A stretch of 31,407 bases of DNA from Hymenopellis radicata. Its lineage: Eukaryota; Basidiomycota; Agaricomycetes; Agaricales; Physalacriaceae. Below the pieces are notes generated by a model. It searched no databases, was not told the origin of the DNA, and saw only the letters and a list, made by a program, of their open reading frames with translations. Made by a program: the position numbers and the translations under genes. Position 1 is the first letter of the stretch. Each line of letters starts with the position of its first letter. This document shows positions 21,365 through 31,407 of this stretch, one piece after another. Where the stretch lies: positions 1 to 31,407 of the forward strand of contig JADNRX010000582.1 in NCBI GenBank assembly GCA_015501595.1, written 5' to 3'.

Positions 21365-23537
21365 TCAGAGTCCGTGTGGTAATAAAGGTGCCCTTTTGAA
21401 CCATACTACAAAACACCAGATGTAGTGACACGCAAGCCTGTACTCGAACTCGTCAAGGAGCACAGCGCTGATGTCTTTGGCGGATTCTACTGCAGCGGCA
21501 CGCTCAATGGTTCCGGCGGACATCTTGCCCGTCTTTGTCCAGCCTCGCATAATGCGGAATAGACCCCACAATGCGCCACGACGTTCCTCGACATCGGATG
21601 AGGCGAAGCCCGCACGTCCAACGCCCGGCCCTTCTGGAATGAGTCGTCCATTGAAGTGGGGGATGCAGCCGAGAATGCGGATCTCGCGGTCACCCGTACT
21701 TGAGGCATCCAACTCATCAAATGGCTGGCCGTCTTGCTCAAAGTTGGCGGGCTTGAATTGGTAGCATAGTCGATCGAGGGCTACGAGCTCGTATCGGAAG
21801 TTGATCTCAAATAATTCCCAAAGGATCTCCGAAATAATGTTCTGCGGCAGTGGGTTGGGAACAGGAAGTTGATTTCGCCACAAGACCGGCGCTGTCCCCA
21901 TCTTAGCAAGATCGATAGAACCCTGTTGAAAGGTCAGCTATTGAAATAAGGAAATAGTAGGAATGGTACCTCTAGCTTCCCGGCCTTCATACAGTCCATC
22001 AACTTGGTTTGCACGTCAGTCCTCCGCTTCGCGACATATGAATCGGGCTTATTCTGGAACATCTCGATTCCGAGTAGATCGCGCCATGCCGTTGTGCTGA
22101 GTGGTTCAAACATGGAAGAACTGAGGCGGTAATGAAGTGCATGGCGCAACTTGAGATATGCCACGATATACGCGTCACGCATGGTCCGATTTTCCATGGC
22201 CGCGATAAAGCCAGGATCAGGCAGGGCGTAACCGCGATTGACCTTGGGATTAGACCTGGCATTCTGGTCAAAGTCCTTGCCGACGAAATGGGAAGCTCGC
22301 ATCCACTCTTGTAAAGATCGTGGCACGAGGGGCGAGTCGACATCGAGGAATTTGTCGCGGTCAGGCTGATTAGCTTGCTTGTGCTTTTGGGAAGGGCGCG
22401 AGGAATCTAGTAAGGCAATTAGACACGGCTAATAATCAACACCGATACTTACAGGGTCTGTGTCTCGAATCGGAGGATGAACGAATGCTTCTGGAAGGCC
22501 CGCCACTTCCCGAAGTGCCCAGGGATGTGAATCAAGTTGAGGAGTTGGCGGCGCATCCACTATTCCCCAATTGCTGCCCGGTGAGGTTCTATCATGCGCG
22601 AATCTGGCCATGGCGCGGTACCTCTCGAGATCGTACGGTTGCCCTCTGAAAATGACTGGGTGCGGGACAGCGGCGTCCGCGTACGCGGGGTTGGGAGAGG
22701 TTCCTCGATCCAGCGGTCAACACGAACCGCATGTGCTCCATCTAGGGGACGAACAAGCCAGCAAGGTATCCCAGCCCTAACCAAATTCTCAGCATCGTCG
22801 AGGTTGTTGACATAAGCCCCAACAACGCCACGGAGAGGAGAGTGCTTTGTCGTGGGAGACATAAACTGTTCTCGAGCCTCGCTGACCCACGCGATGCGAG
22901 CTTCCAGCTCCAAGCAAGTGCGCTGAGTCAAGCGCCAAAGCATGAACGTTTCGTCGCGGGTCATCGGATTCTCGAGCCGCCCGGTGTAATATTTGAGTCG
23001 ACCAAGCTGCGTGGCGATGACCTTGTCGTCCCTCACTCCGTTCTGAACGTCCTTCGCAAACTCCTCCGAACGCAACGTGCTAACGTTCCTTCCCAGCTCC
23101 ATGATTTCACCCTCCAGAATTTGACGCCACTCCTTCTTGACAAGACCCAGTGTATTTGATGGATTGTGGTGATCCAGGACTTCGAATTCCTGGTCAGACG
23201 GCATGGCTGAGAAAAGCCACCGGCCAGAGTTATTGTCGAATTGCAGGGACTCTGAAGATGCTATCAACGCGAGGTGGCCGACGGCATGGTGGAAGATTTG
23301 GGCAGTATTCAAAGGATCGTCTAGGCCGAATGTAAAGTTCGAGTACATGTGAATGGTACGCGTCCCGAACGGCGGAGGCGCAATGAAATCCATATTGGGG
23401 GATGTAATAAAAAGCTTTAGATCTTCGTAGCGTTTGCCGACCTTGCCTTCAAAGCTACGGACTGTGCTGATTGAGGCAATGGACATTGATGTAAGATACG
23501 ACTTACTTGGACCACGCCCAGCCGTCGAGGACGCCAT
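21365..23537 (-). CDS. Agaricomycete orphan-family protein, function unknown
   Basis: Three exons: 22453-23537, 21970-22383, 21365-21922, about 685 aa after one correction. The acceptor at 22383 was chosen because it keeps the frame; the closer AG at 22407 does not. Recognisable stretches are FITSPNMDFIAPPPFGTRTI, RDETFMLWRLTQRTCLELE, a AYVNNLDDAENLVRAGIPCW segment followed by LVRPL, PVIFRGQPYDLERYRAMARF and LPLPQN-like LPVPNPLPQNIISEILWELF. This layout recurs in large, uncharacterised families of mushroom genomes; I know of no tested function. There is no signal peptide or membrane segment. Near 22680-22700 the frame slips by one base beside a C4 run (plus-strand G 22687-22690). Adding one C restores continuity. 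The ATG at 23537 is the first in-frame methionine; the frame is open further upstream, so the start is uncertain. The gene is flanked by direct repeats. Confidence 0.8.
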
Positions 23538-24002
23538 AATTTGAGTGCCGCTGGAAGGGAAAATAACCTGAAAGAGCGTCGACTTGCAATTGTAGCCGGA
23601 CGATGTATTACGACTTAAGAGTCGGGCAGGCACTGCGACCTGTCCACGATCCGAGGTCCACAAAACCGGGCTACCGTCCTGCAGACAGTGCTTGTGTCGA
23701 TGTCAATGGCGACTTGAAGTCGCGTCCAGTGACGATAAGCCTCAGGAAAGAAGGCTCGGCGAGATGGCTTTTTGGTCAATCAATTCGATTATGTTTTTGA
23801 ATTATTGTCCTCAGCGCTCTAACCATCGACTTGTAGTCGAGTGGCACTGTGGCAGTGGTGAACAAGTCCAAATGTGCAAATGCCGGCTTGCCGATCCAAA
23901 AGTGAACGGCGCTCGCGGGATATCCCGCCTTAACTTGTAGAGGTGAACGACTGTCTTCACATCCCTATAAAGTCGGGTTCCCAGACTACCTTAACTTCGC
24001 TT

Positions 24003-24213
24003 GGGATATCTCGCATCCCGGTCGATTCTCTACAGTATGTAGTATATGGAAGAATACATGTATCCTATGAGCCTCAGCGAATGCGGGCAGCCTGTCCTCG
24101 TCCAGTGAAGAGTTCTTGTTCCCGCGTACGAATTTTGATGATGATGAACGTGAAAGTTTACCTTCAGAGGCAGACGGGCAGCATGGTGTACATAGAATGA
24201 GGTCTTAATCTCA
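24003..24213 (+). repeat. Direct repeat, right copy
   Basis: Partner of 20711-20913, same orientation. It begins at GGGATATCTCGC and ends at TAATCTCA; similarity stops sharply after 24213. It lies about 470 bp upstream of the orphan gene's start. The right copy is 8 nt longer because of a small ATG/GAT-rich insertion near 24135-24148. Confidence 0.8.
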
Positions 24214-24766
24214 GAGAAGCGCCGGGGGAAAAGAGTAAGCGACGAGCGACTCCTTACTTCCTACAACACGTTGACCAATGCTCTGCGCGAAGACGACCCA
24301 ATGACATCGGCAACGCGCGAGTGGCTTAGCAGTCGCCACAACAAGGTTCGGATGCTGTCTTAATTACACTGCACCGCATGTCGCATCCACGAGACTTTGT
24401 GTCGTACAGTTCATGTCGCATGGGTCTGCTTCGATGCAGTCATTTCACGTCTCATACACTTTTATAAATATGCATTCAAGTGGTGTGGGTAAATTGCCTT
24501 ACGGCGCGCTCAGGTTCTTTCGCGGTCTCATTCGGAGTCATTCTGGTCGTTGTCCCCCAACTTGAACGAGGCTCCCGTTCGCCGACATGAACAATAAAAC
24601 CCAAAGTCTATAACCCGAAGTCCAGAAAAACAATAATGAACAGGTACTTAGATGAGTGAAAGATCAGCATATGAAGAAGTTGTCAGTACGGTACTATAGT
24701 AATAAAAGTTCGAGTTTCAACGGAAGTCAGAATGACGAAATAGATTGTGAGTCGAGCTGTCAATGC
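24214..24766. other. Intergenic, no gene seen
   Basis: Downstream flank of the hydrophobin gene and upstream flank of the orphan gene. No exon, RNA gene or further repeat copy was recognised. Confidence 0.5.
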
Positions 24767-25362
24767 TCAAAGTTGGACTAGACAGCGGATGTCAGCTGGA
24801 AATCAATGCTATTGGGATTGAAATGGGACGTACTCGGAACACAGCCAATAGAGATGAGACCGCCGTGGCTATTATTCTCGCAACAGACCGGGTGAGACGA
24901 ACTACTCAAGTTGTCAGCGTCATTACTCTATCAAGTAAGTTCCTTTGATTCACCATCTACCCCTCCCAATCCCAGGCCAGAAATGGGCGAGCAATTGAGG
25001 CCGACAAGAGTACCAACTGCAGGTAGGGGGATACCGAGAAGACCCAAAATGATTTCAAGAACACTACTCGGATGTTTGGAGGTTGTTTCGACCGAGTTGC
25101 AGCACTGTACGGGACCCGTATTGCATTGTCCCGGAGACCCAGATGGCTTGTGACGCTTGGCGTCTAGACGGAACACCCAATAAGAAGAGGACAAGGAACG
25201 CAAGTGGGCATACGTACTTTCAGAGGGAGTGTACCTCTTCGACGGCGCGTTGGGTGGTAGACCACGAGCGAGACGCTGGGCATTGGTCTCCACGCTGGGG
25301 GCAGCCGCTACGAAGCAGGCGAAAAAAAGGAGAAAAGCGAGCGTAAGGGTAGGAAACTTCAT
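24767..25362 (-). CDS. Class I hydrophobin
   Basis: Four exons: 25218-25362, 24954-25163, 24834-24901, 24767-24777 (11 nt). With one base added the product is 144 aa. It has a cleavable signal peptide (MKFPTLTLAFLLFFACFVAAAP), a LARGLPPNAP linker, then the eight-cysteine pattern: Cys62, Cys69-Cys70, Cys106, Cys119, Cys125-Cys126 and Cys139, with a 35-residue C3-C4 loop typical of class I. The C-terminus is GCVPIQL. Hydrophobins are secreted and self-assemble into water-repellent films on hyphae and fruiting bodies. Cys119 is encoded across an intron (TG plus T). Reaching it needs five G where the sequence has four (plus-strand C 24960-24963). A TATA box lies about 120 bp upstream. Confidence 0.9.
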
Positions 25363-25479
25363 CGTCCTATGTGTGAACAAGAAAAAAGTTTTTTGGGGGA
25401 GGAGGAGGAGGGGAACGGCAGCGGATATCCTGAGGGTATGAAAGAAAAACCCGGAATGTTGGAATTTCCTTGATGAGCC

Positions 25480-25487
25480 CTTTTATA
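25480..25487 (-). promoter_or_regulatory. TATA box of the hydrophobin gene
   Basis: TATAAAAG on the minus strand, 118-125 bp upstream of the hydrophobin ATG. Distance and consensus fit a strongly expressed, regulated fungal gene. Confidence 0.6.
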
Positions 25488-26481
25488 CGTCGCGCGTTCG
25501 AAGCTTTTTTAAGAAGCAGCATTATAGTCTATTTCGGGTGCTGTACGTTCTCGGCATTGACCGTACTTTGGGCGTTGCTCGGGCGAAAAGGCGCGTTATA
25601 TGGGCTTCTAGCACCTAGTGGCGAAGAAAGGTGGTGTCATGGCACTCGACAGCCGCCACAATACCTGGAAATGCTCTCAGCATTGCGGCGATATGGGAAA
25701 AAAGAGGTAAAGGGAAGTAAAAAACTGTGTTATGAAACAACAGCCCAGATCTTTTCTTTCGACGTGATTCGTTCCGCAACTCACGGTCGAAGACGAAGGT
25801 TCTTGGACGCGTCCCCATCGCGTCCCTGGCGTATGACATTGAGTATCGTTAAGATAACCCGTTGCCGGGAGAGGTTTAAACTTGATCATCGAGTTTTGGG
25901 GGCTCACCGCAGTGCCAAGCATTGATAAACCACCTTCTATTGAAGGTGATTGAACAGGGTCCCACTATTTTCAGATGTTGAGATGATTGTCAATGTCGTA
26001 CGGTGTTCGTGTCCCCCAAGATGAGAGCGAATTGTCCGCTCGGTCAACAATATTGTGCGATGCTGTCGCAAGGATGCCGTTCAGTGAATGTACAGCAGAG
26101 CCGAGCTGAGATTAAGGCCCGGAGGAGCCACAAGACTTTACCAACTTCGTTGTGTGCGAAGAAAGCCCTGAAAGAAGCCCAGATGGAGTCCAGATGTTCC
26201 TTTGATGGAATACAGTCGAACAGAGTCCATAATACAATTGAGCGGAGACGGAAACAGTTGAGTTAATTCATCAAGGACAGCTAGCACGTTCCAACTTCCC
26301 ACGCACGAACAGTTCCGTTTTCGGGCATTGGCTTGTGATACAAACATGCGCAACACGAAATCACAGCCACCGCCCAACCTTCGCCTTTGACTGCCATCAT
26401 CTCCTTGAACTGCCTGGTATCCACTGTTCAAATGGCGCGTTATACAGCTCCTCCCACATCCTTGACTCATAAGATGACTTC
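25488..26481. other. About 1 kb upstream region, no gene seen
   Basis: Long upstream region between the divergent hydrophobin and RPB9 genes. No exon is recognisable. It contains a small perfect stem CACCTTC-TATT-GAAGGTG at 25931-25948. A long promoter is common for developmentally controlled hydrophobins. Confidence 0.45.
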
Positions 26482-27006
26482 ATGCAGGCGTCTCTTCAAT
26501 TTTGCTCGGAATGCAACAACCTTCTCTACCCAAAGGCTGACCAACAGCGTCGCGTTATGGTCTACGCCTGCCGGATATGTACATATGACGAAATTGGCGA
26601 CAATGCGTGTGTATACAGAAATGACTTGCTCACAGTAACAAAGTGAGTGCTTCGCTCTACTCTTCGTGTGTTTTTAAACGCGTCTGCAGAGAACAAGTAG
26701 GAGTCACAACCGATCTCGGAACAGATCCTACATTGGTACATTTTCACTTCATTCCTTTTATGACCAAGCATCATGTCTTCCAGGCTCACTCCAATCAAAC
26801 TTGTCCAAATTGTGGGACAGAAGAGTACGCGTCTTTCCAGTTATACCCTGAGTAGCACTCTTACATCGCCTATCTGCAGCTCTGTCTTGTACCAGGATCA
26901 GTCCAAGCGAAAGGAAACGCGCATGATCCTGTTCTACGTCTGCGTCAATTGCAATCACGCTTTTACCGATCCTACATTACCAACGGACACCCGACCAGAG
27001 ACATGA
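26482..27006 (+). CDS. RPB9: RNA polymerase II subunit Rpb9
   Basis: Four exons: 26482-26642, 26690-26735, 26784-26824, 26880-27006. They give 124 aa, the usual length. Two zinc ribbons are complete: CSEC (8-11) with CRIC (30-33), and CPNC (76-79) with CVNC (104-107). Between them are the conserved ADQQRRVMVYACRICTYDE, TVTKEQVGVTTDLGTDPTL and DQSKRKETRMILFYV segments. Rpb9 sits at the jaw of Pol II and supports start-site choice, elongation fidelity and transcription-coupled repair. The start gives the family N-terminus M-x-ASLQFCSECNNLL; an earlier ATG at 26473 is out of frame. Confidence 0.95.
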
Positions 27007-27259
27007 CAATATCCATATCGTACGCGCATGTACAATGTACACTATTCCTTTAATGCAACTGTCTTTTTATATTGTCGGACTCACCTCCCAGACTTCATTG
27101 ATCTCATCACCGACGGGTATGATTTTCGGCTATTCTTTCACTCGTCATTCGGAAAGCCCGCGGAAAACAGTCACAGGACAGATCGCTTACAGAGCTGAAT
27201 GCCTACGGCGCCCTCGAGTCATATAAGTGGACGTTCGTTTGTCCGATACCGACGACGAT

Positions 27260-29207
27260 ATGGGGGACTCCATCAAGACGCAGACCTCGCCCACAAGGGA
27301 GTCCTGCGATTTAGAGAAAGATTTAAGTAGCGCCGCGCCCACGATCAAGACAGAAGAACCGTTTCCTGAGGGCGGAAGAAAAGCATGGCTCACGGTATTT
27401 GGAGTGTGCGCGCCTTTCATTTTTCACATTTTACATCCGCGTCATCTGATATCCTGTGTAGTTGGCTCGTCCAGTTTTCGACCTTTGGGTCCGCGACACT
27501 GCTTTCCTATATTATCCACCTCTCATCGATGTCGTAGATATACGAATGCATACGGTGTATATAACGGCAAGTTTGGTGTACTGGCGGTTGGACGACGAAC
27601 TGATCAGCGTGTGGCAGATTATTATGTCCGCGAATTCATGGTAGACAAGTACTCGTCCTCGCAGATGAGGTGAGTGGCGTACAGTAATTATGGCGCGTAA
27701 ATATACTGATCGTGGATAGTTGGGTAGGAAGCGTTCAATTGATGCTCGTGATGTGTGTGGGGTTGGCTAGCGGTAGACTGTTTGATATTGGGTACTTGTG
27801 AGTCTTCACCTCTCCACGACGCTAAATTGTACCTGAAATACACCAGTTACCATTTGATGATTTTCGGCGGTTTGCTGTTCGTTTTCAGCCTCTTCATGTT
27901 ATCATTAGCCCATCCTGGCCAGTACTATCAGGTTGGTGGATACTTTCCCGCGAAACCGTTATACAGACTCAATACACATGTCTAGGTTTTCTTGGCTCAA
28001 GGAGTTGGAGCAGGACTAGCCATAGGAATCATGTACATTCCAGGAATCGCCGTCGTGTCGCATTACTTCCATCGAAGGCGTGCATTTGCCATGGGCATCG
28101 CAGCATCGGTTGAGGGATTTTGTGTTCTGTTTGTGGCGGGATCTGACCTATCATCTAGGGCTCGGGCTTAGGCGGCGCGGTTCAGCCAATCATGCTAAAC
28201 AAGCTATTCCATGGATCTCTTGGCTTCAACAACGGGGTTCGGGCAAGCGCAGCTTTCAACTTTGGCTTATTAGCTGTTGCCGTCCTTCTCATGAGAACGC
28301 GGCTTCCGCCAAGTCCTAAAAAGGAAGGCAGTGTGCTCATACACATGCGTCAGTTCTTTAGAGAACCTGCGTACACGTCGACTGTTCTTGGGTGCGTCGG
28401 GTGGTGCGAAGGATATGCGATGTCTTACGTGGCGCAGGACGTTTTTCATTCTGGCAGGCCTGTACTTTCCGATATTCTTCCTGCAGCTCAATGCCGTCAA
28501 GAGAGGGATTGACGAAGGCCTCGCATTCTACGTCGTAAGCCGTACCTTATTCCACTTCGGCTTAGTGACCAAGGCGTTTTCAGATCACCGTTATGAATGG
28601 TTCGACGGTGCTAGGTCGGATTCTCGGAACTGCGTTTGTTCCGCAACTTGGAGTGTTCAATGTCGTGATACCCTGTCTGCTGGTTTGCGCTATTTTGATT
28701 TTCTGCATGCTGGTAGTGAAAACAGTTGCTGCTACTTTCACATTCGCCGTCCTGTACGGACTCTTCTCCGGAGCCTGTGAGACATGTGTCCAATAACTAC
28801 CCTTCGCGCTAAACCGACGGGCATTGATAGATGTCGGAATATTCGCACCCATGGTTGGTTCGTTGGCGAAGAATGACTGGGAAATTGGGGCGCGCATGGG
28901 TATCTGCTTCAGTGTTACTGGTTTGTGACCTGTCAAAGTGGATATCGTGCTTTTCTTTTCTGACTATGACTTCTCTCTTAGGATTCGGCGGCCTTATAGG
29001 TGGTTTCCCCTCCGTTCTCCGTTACTTCTTTGTTAACGGCTTATATGGCGTGGCTCAGGAACGCCCATTGCGGGCGCCTTATTGACTTCTTCGTACATAT
29101 GGTGGAGACCGATCGTCTTTGCGGCCTTGCTGGTTTCCTGCGGGGCGTTTCTACTCACCATTGCACGGTCTCTCGTTGCAGCTCAAAAGCACACGCATCG
29201 GGTATGA
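27260..29207 (+). CDS. MFS monocarboxylate-transporter-like protein (SLC16/Mch type)
   Basis: Thirteen exons: 27260-27405, 27462-27488, 27538-27566, 27618-27669, 27720-27797, 27847-27931, 27986-28108, 28159-28391, 28438-28534, 28584-28776, 28831-28920, 28982-28999, 29059-29207. They give 439 aa. A hydrophilic N-terminus of about 40 aa precedes GGRKAWLTVFGVWLVQFSTF and FGYTNAYGVYNDYYVREF, the usual MCT start, then twelve membrane segments including GASGSGLGG-like AASGSGLGGAVQPIM, GLYFPIFFLQLNAV and GFGGLIGTPIAGALL. Fungal members are plasma- or vacuolar-membrane carriers of unknown substrate. The ATG at 27260 is the first in frame. The intron at 27567 starts GC (gcaagt), a GC-AG intron. A broken tandem copy follows at 29871. 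Confidence 0.93.
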
Positions 29208-29870
29208 TATAGAATACACGCTGGCGTGCGCCGTATAGACTGGGGCTTCCATGCTACGGACGTAATACTATGGTATGGATCCCACCTCTAGATTTGCTCG
29301 TTTCATACTAGCGTTCAATGAAAACCCATCGAATGGAAACTCGCCGTGACTTCTACGACGTGAAGTTGGCGACTGGGCGCGTCCTTCTCGCCGCCTAACG
29401 GTGCCTTCTTCCTGTCTTCGTGGACTATGGTCGAGCTCCTTCGCCAGTCTGTACGACAATGCAATCGTCTCGAAGTGCAGCTGCAGATCTCCTTCGTCGC
29501 ATGTTAAGAAGCTAGTAGGTAAAATCCACATGGAGGCTGTCTTTAATTCAATGCTTGTCGGCTGCAGGTAGGATTTGCAAGTGAGCCGCCTACCAAAATA
29601 TGCGTTGCCGATTTCACACTGATTGCGTCCGAAAAGATGTATGCACCTTGCGTACTTACGACTACTATTGAGTATTGACGGCGGGATACCTTGATTCGAA
29701 TTCGAAGAGAGAGAAGTTCGATCTGTATTCTCTCCCTGGCATGGCCAGAAGCCCTGAGGCCTGAGTTATCAAGCATCACGTCCCCGTCACTGTGGCTCTC
29801 GAGATATAAATTGAAACTGACGAGGACTCGACAGTCATTAACACCGAGACGACGCATCCACGAACATACG
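29208..29870. other. Spacer between tandem transporter copies, no gene seen
   Basis: Short frames on both strands only. It probably holds the 3' end of the first transporter and the old promoter of the second. Confidence 0.5.
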
Positions 29871-31407
29871 ATGGTTGGGCATTGACTGCGTGTATGGTGA
29901 CGTACTGACTTCATTCAGTCATTAAAACGGGCTGAAGCTGGCCTTCCGGCTGCCTCTCCTTCAACCAAAGAAGCTCCGACGAACTTGACGGCGACTCACG
30001 ATGCACCGACCGCGCCACCGACACCTAATGATGAAGGCGGCTTCAAAGGCTGGTTAACAGTTTTTGGAGTGTACGTTCCCGTTTTCAAACGTTGTTCTTC
30101 GGTGTCTGACGGCCATGGAAGGTGGCTGGTCCAATTTTCGACGTTTGGGTAAGTTGCTGCGCGCACGCCTTTCTTCTCATGCGCCTACTTACTTCGAATC
30201 CACAGGTATACCAACGCCTATGGCGGTACAACGGTGCGCTTTTTGTTGACCCACTTGCTCATTCTGATATAGCTAATGACTATCGTCGATGCAGATTTCT
30301 ATGTGCGAGACTTTATGGTGGAGTATTCTTCGGCCAGCTGAGGCAAGTACCGATTCGCCAGGTCTCTCGATTCATCGCTGACTGCCATCGCCTCGAGTAG
30401 CTGTGTGGAGCATACAATTGATGTTAGTCATGACTGTGGGACTAGTCAGCGGAAGACTTTACGACGCGGGCTACTTGTGGGCTTCCATTTGTCCGCCGGT
30501 GTCCTTCAGACTAACCCGCTGCACGAAGTTATCATCTTATGATAGGCGGTTGCTCCTTATTCATCTTCAGCTTGTTCATGCTATCACTGGCTCAACCTGG
30601 ACAGTACTATCAAGTTAGCACGCGAAGCGTCGGTTTATGAGCGTATGCTGAACTTTTCTTAGATCTTACTCGCTCAAGGCTTCGGTGCTGGGCTGGCATT
30701 GGCATCGTTTATGTCCCGAGCATCGCTGTGATCTCACACCATTTCGACAAAAGCCGGGCTCTCGCGATGGGAATTGCCACGTCGGTACGCATATATTCGC
30801 GAATCTGTCGTCTCGCGTTGAAATAAATTACGCCACAAGGGTTCTGGGTTTGGAGGCATGGTTCAGCCTATCATGCTTAACAGATGTTCCATAGCGGCGT
30901 TGGGTTCCATACCGGCGTCTGCGCCAGTGCTGCCCTCAATCTCGGTGTTCTTCTACTCGCTATCGCCTGCATGAGAGCCAAGCCCGCCGCTCCACGCAGA
31001 TTACACCACGAGGACAACGAAAATACTTTCGGCGTTCGTTACTGTTCCTGCTGGAGCCCTTGTACGCGGTGTCAGTTCTAGGGTAAGTTCACAGCCGGTA
31101 GTGGCGTCGTTAGTTTTGATCGAGCTCCTTGAAGGAGCTTCTTTGCCATGGCTGGGCTTTATTTCCCCATCTTCTTCGTCCAACTGAAGGCGTTGAGACT
31201 GGAATCGAGCCCACCTTGGCCTTTTACGTCGTCGGTTACATTCTGTTTCGTCGCGACTGATCGTTGATGTGTACCTAGCTTACCGTTTTAAACGGGTCAA
31301 CAATCCTCGGTCGTATTTGTGGCACAGCGTTTGTGCGGAAACTTGGCGTTTTCAACGTCGTGCTCGTCTGTGTTTTGGGATGTACTGTATTGATATTCTC
31401 TGCTCTG
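29871..31407 (+). pseudogene. Decaying tandem copy of the MCT-like transporter (runs off the window)
   Basis: The exon order and intron positions match the copy at 27260-29207: GFKGWLTVFGV, WLVQFSTFG (27-nt exon 30122-30148, same size as the paralogue), YTNAYG, VRDFMVEYSS, QLMLVMTVGLVSGRLYDAGYF, GGCSLFIFSLFML, MAGLYFPIFFVQLKAL and TVLNGSTILGRICGTAF. A possible start is ATG 29871-29873 followed at once by a 45-nt intron. Lesions: one base lost near 30225 (exon 28 nt instead of 29), an in-frame TGA near 30339 before a gcaagt donor, single-base losses near 30695, 30882, 31030 and 31198. Introns remain spliceable, so the decay is young. The 3' end lies outside the window. Confidence 0.85.

Noticed and set aside
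23538..23663. Longer N-terminus for the orphan protein, since the frame is open upstream
   Set aside because: No in-frame ATG lies upstream of 23537; the longer frame begins with a non-ATG codon, not used as a normal start in fungal nuclear genes.
23600..23880. Possible tRNA, from the stretch resembling a D-arm (TGGTTAGAGCGCTGA on minus near 23815-23830)
   Set aside because: The arms are in the wrong order, there is no T-arm B-box at the right distance and no acceptor stem.
20711..24213. Complete LTR retrotransposon
   Set aside because: The interior has no gag, protease, reverse transcriptase or integrase and no primer-binding site, and flanking 5-bp sequences do not match; only the direct repeats are supported.
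25470..25925. 151-codon plus-strand frame in the hydrophobin upstream region
   Set aside because: It overlaps the hydrophobin TATA box, has no recognisable motif or family signature, and its composition is not protein-like.
1..31407. CRISPR array, phage or bacterial operon features
   Set aside because: No regularly spaced repeats; all recognised genes are spliced eukaryotic nuclear genes.

Overview
This window comes from a filamentous basidiomycete nuclear genome, most likely an Agaricomycete. The signs are very intron-dense genes (introns mostly 45-62 nt, GT-AG), a class I hydrophobin, a fungal P450, a PMI1/NOSIP head-to-head pair, a lineage-specific orphan family and a degenerate LINE. ORFs alone mislead here, so I rebuilt the genes by joining exons whose splice sites, reading phase and conserved protein motifs agree. 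Exon boundaries are given in the entries.

Layout. 1-1048: dead 3' end of a LINE retrotransposon with a (TAC)5 tail. 1045-6679: a short-chain dehydrogenase (SDR), a 24-exon MFS permease and a dienelactone-hydrolase-family enzyme. The last two are divergent from one 361-bp promoter, so this looks like a small catabolic cluster (uptake, oxidation, hydrolysis). 6686-8041: relic of an AAA+ ATPase that has lost its nucleotide-binding core. 8899-11666: mannose-6-phosphate isomerase and a NOSIP-type RING protein, head to head 104 bp apart. 11667-13521: no gene I can support. 13522-15585: cytochrome P450. 16118-18862: WD40 subunit of chromatin assembly factor 1 (Cac2/CHAF1B).

18863-19947: a puzzling stretch with two imperfect inverted repeats. 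19948-20560: ribosomal protein L27. 21066-23537: an orphan gene of unknown function. About 205-bp direct repeats lie on both sides of it (20711-20913 and 24003-24213). 24767-25362: class I hydrophobin with a TATA box. 26482-27006: RNA polymerase II subunit Rpb9. 27260-29207: intact monocarboxylate-transporter-like MFS gene. 29871-end: a tandem, decaying copy of the same transporter.

Four otherwise intact genes (CAC2, RPL27, the orphan gene, the hydrophobin) each need a single-base correction next to a short homopolymer. One of these is an essential ribosomal protein. I read these as probable consensus errors, and as distinct from the real decay in the LINE, the AAA+ relic and the second transporter, which carry several lesions each. 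I found no convincing new multi-gene system. The most unusual items are the microexons (8 nt in the permease, 11 nt carrying the P450 heme cysteine, 6 coding nt ending RPL27) and the direct repeats around the orphan gene.
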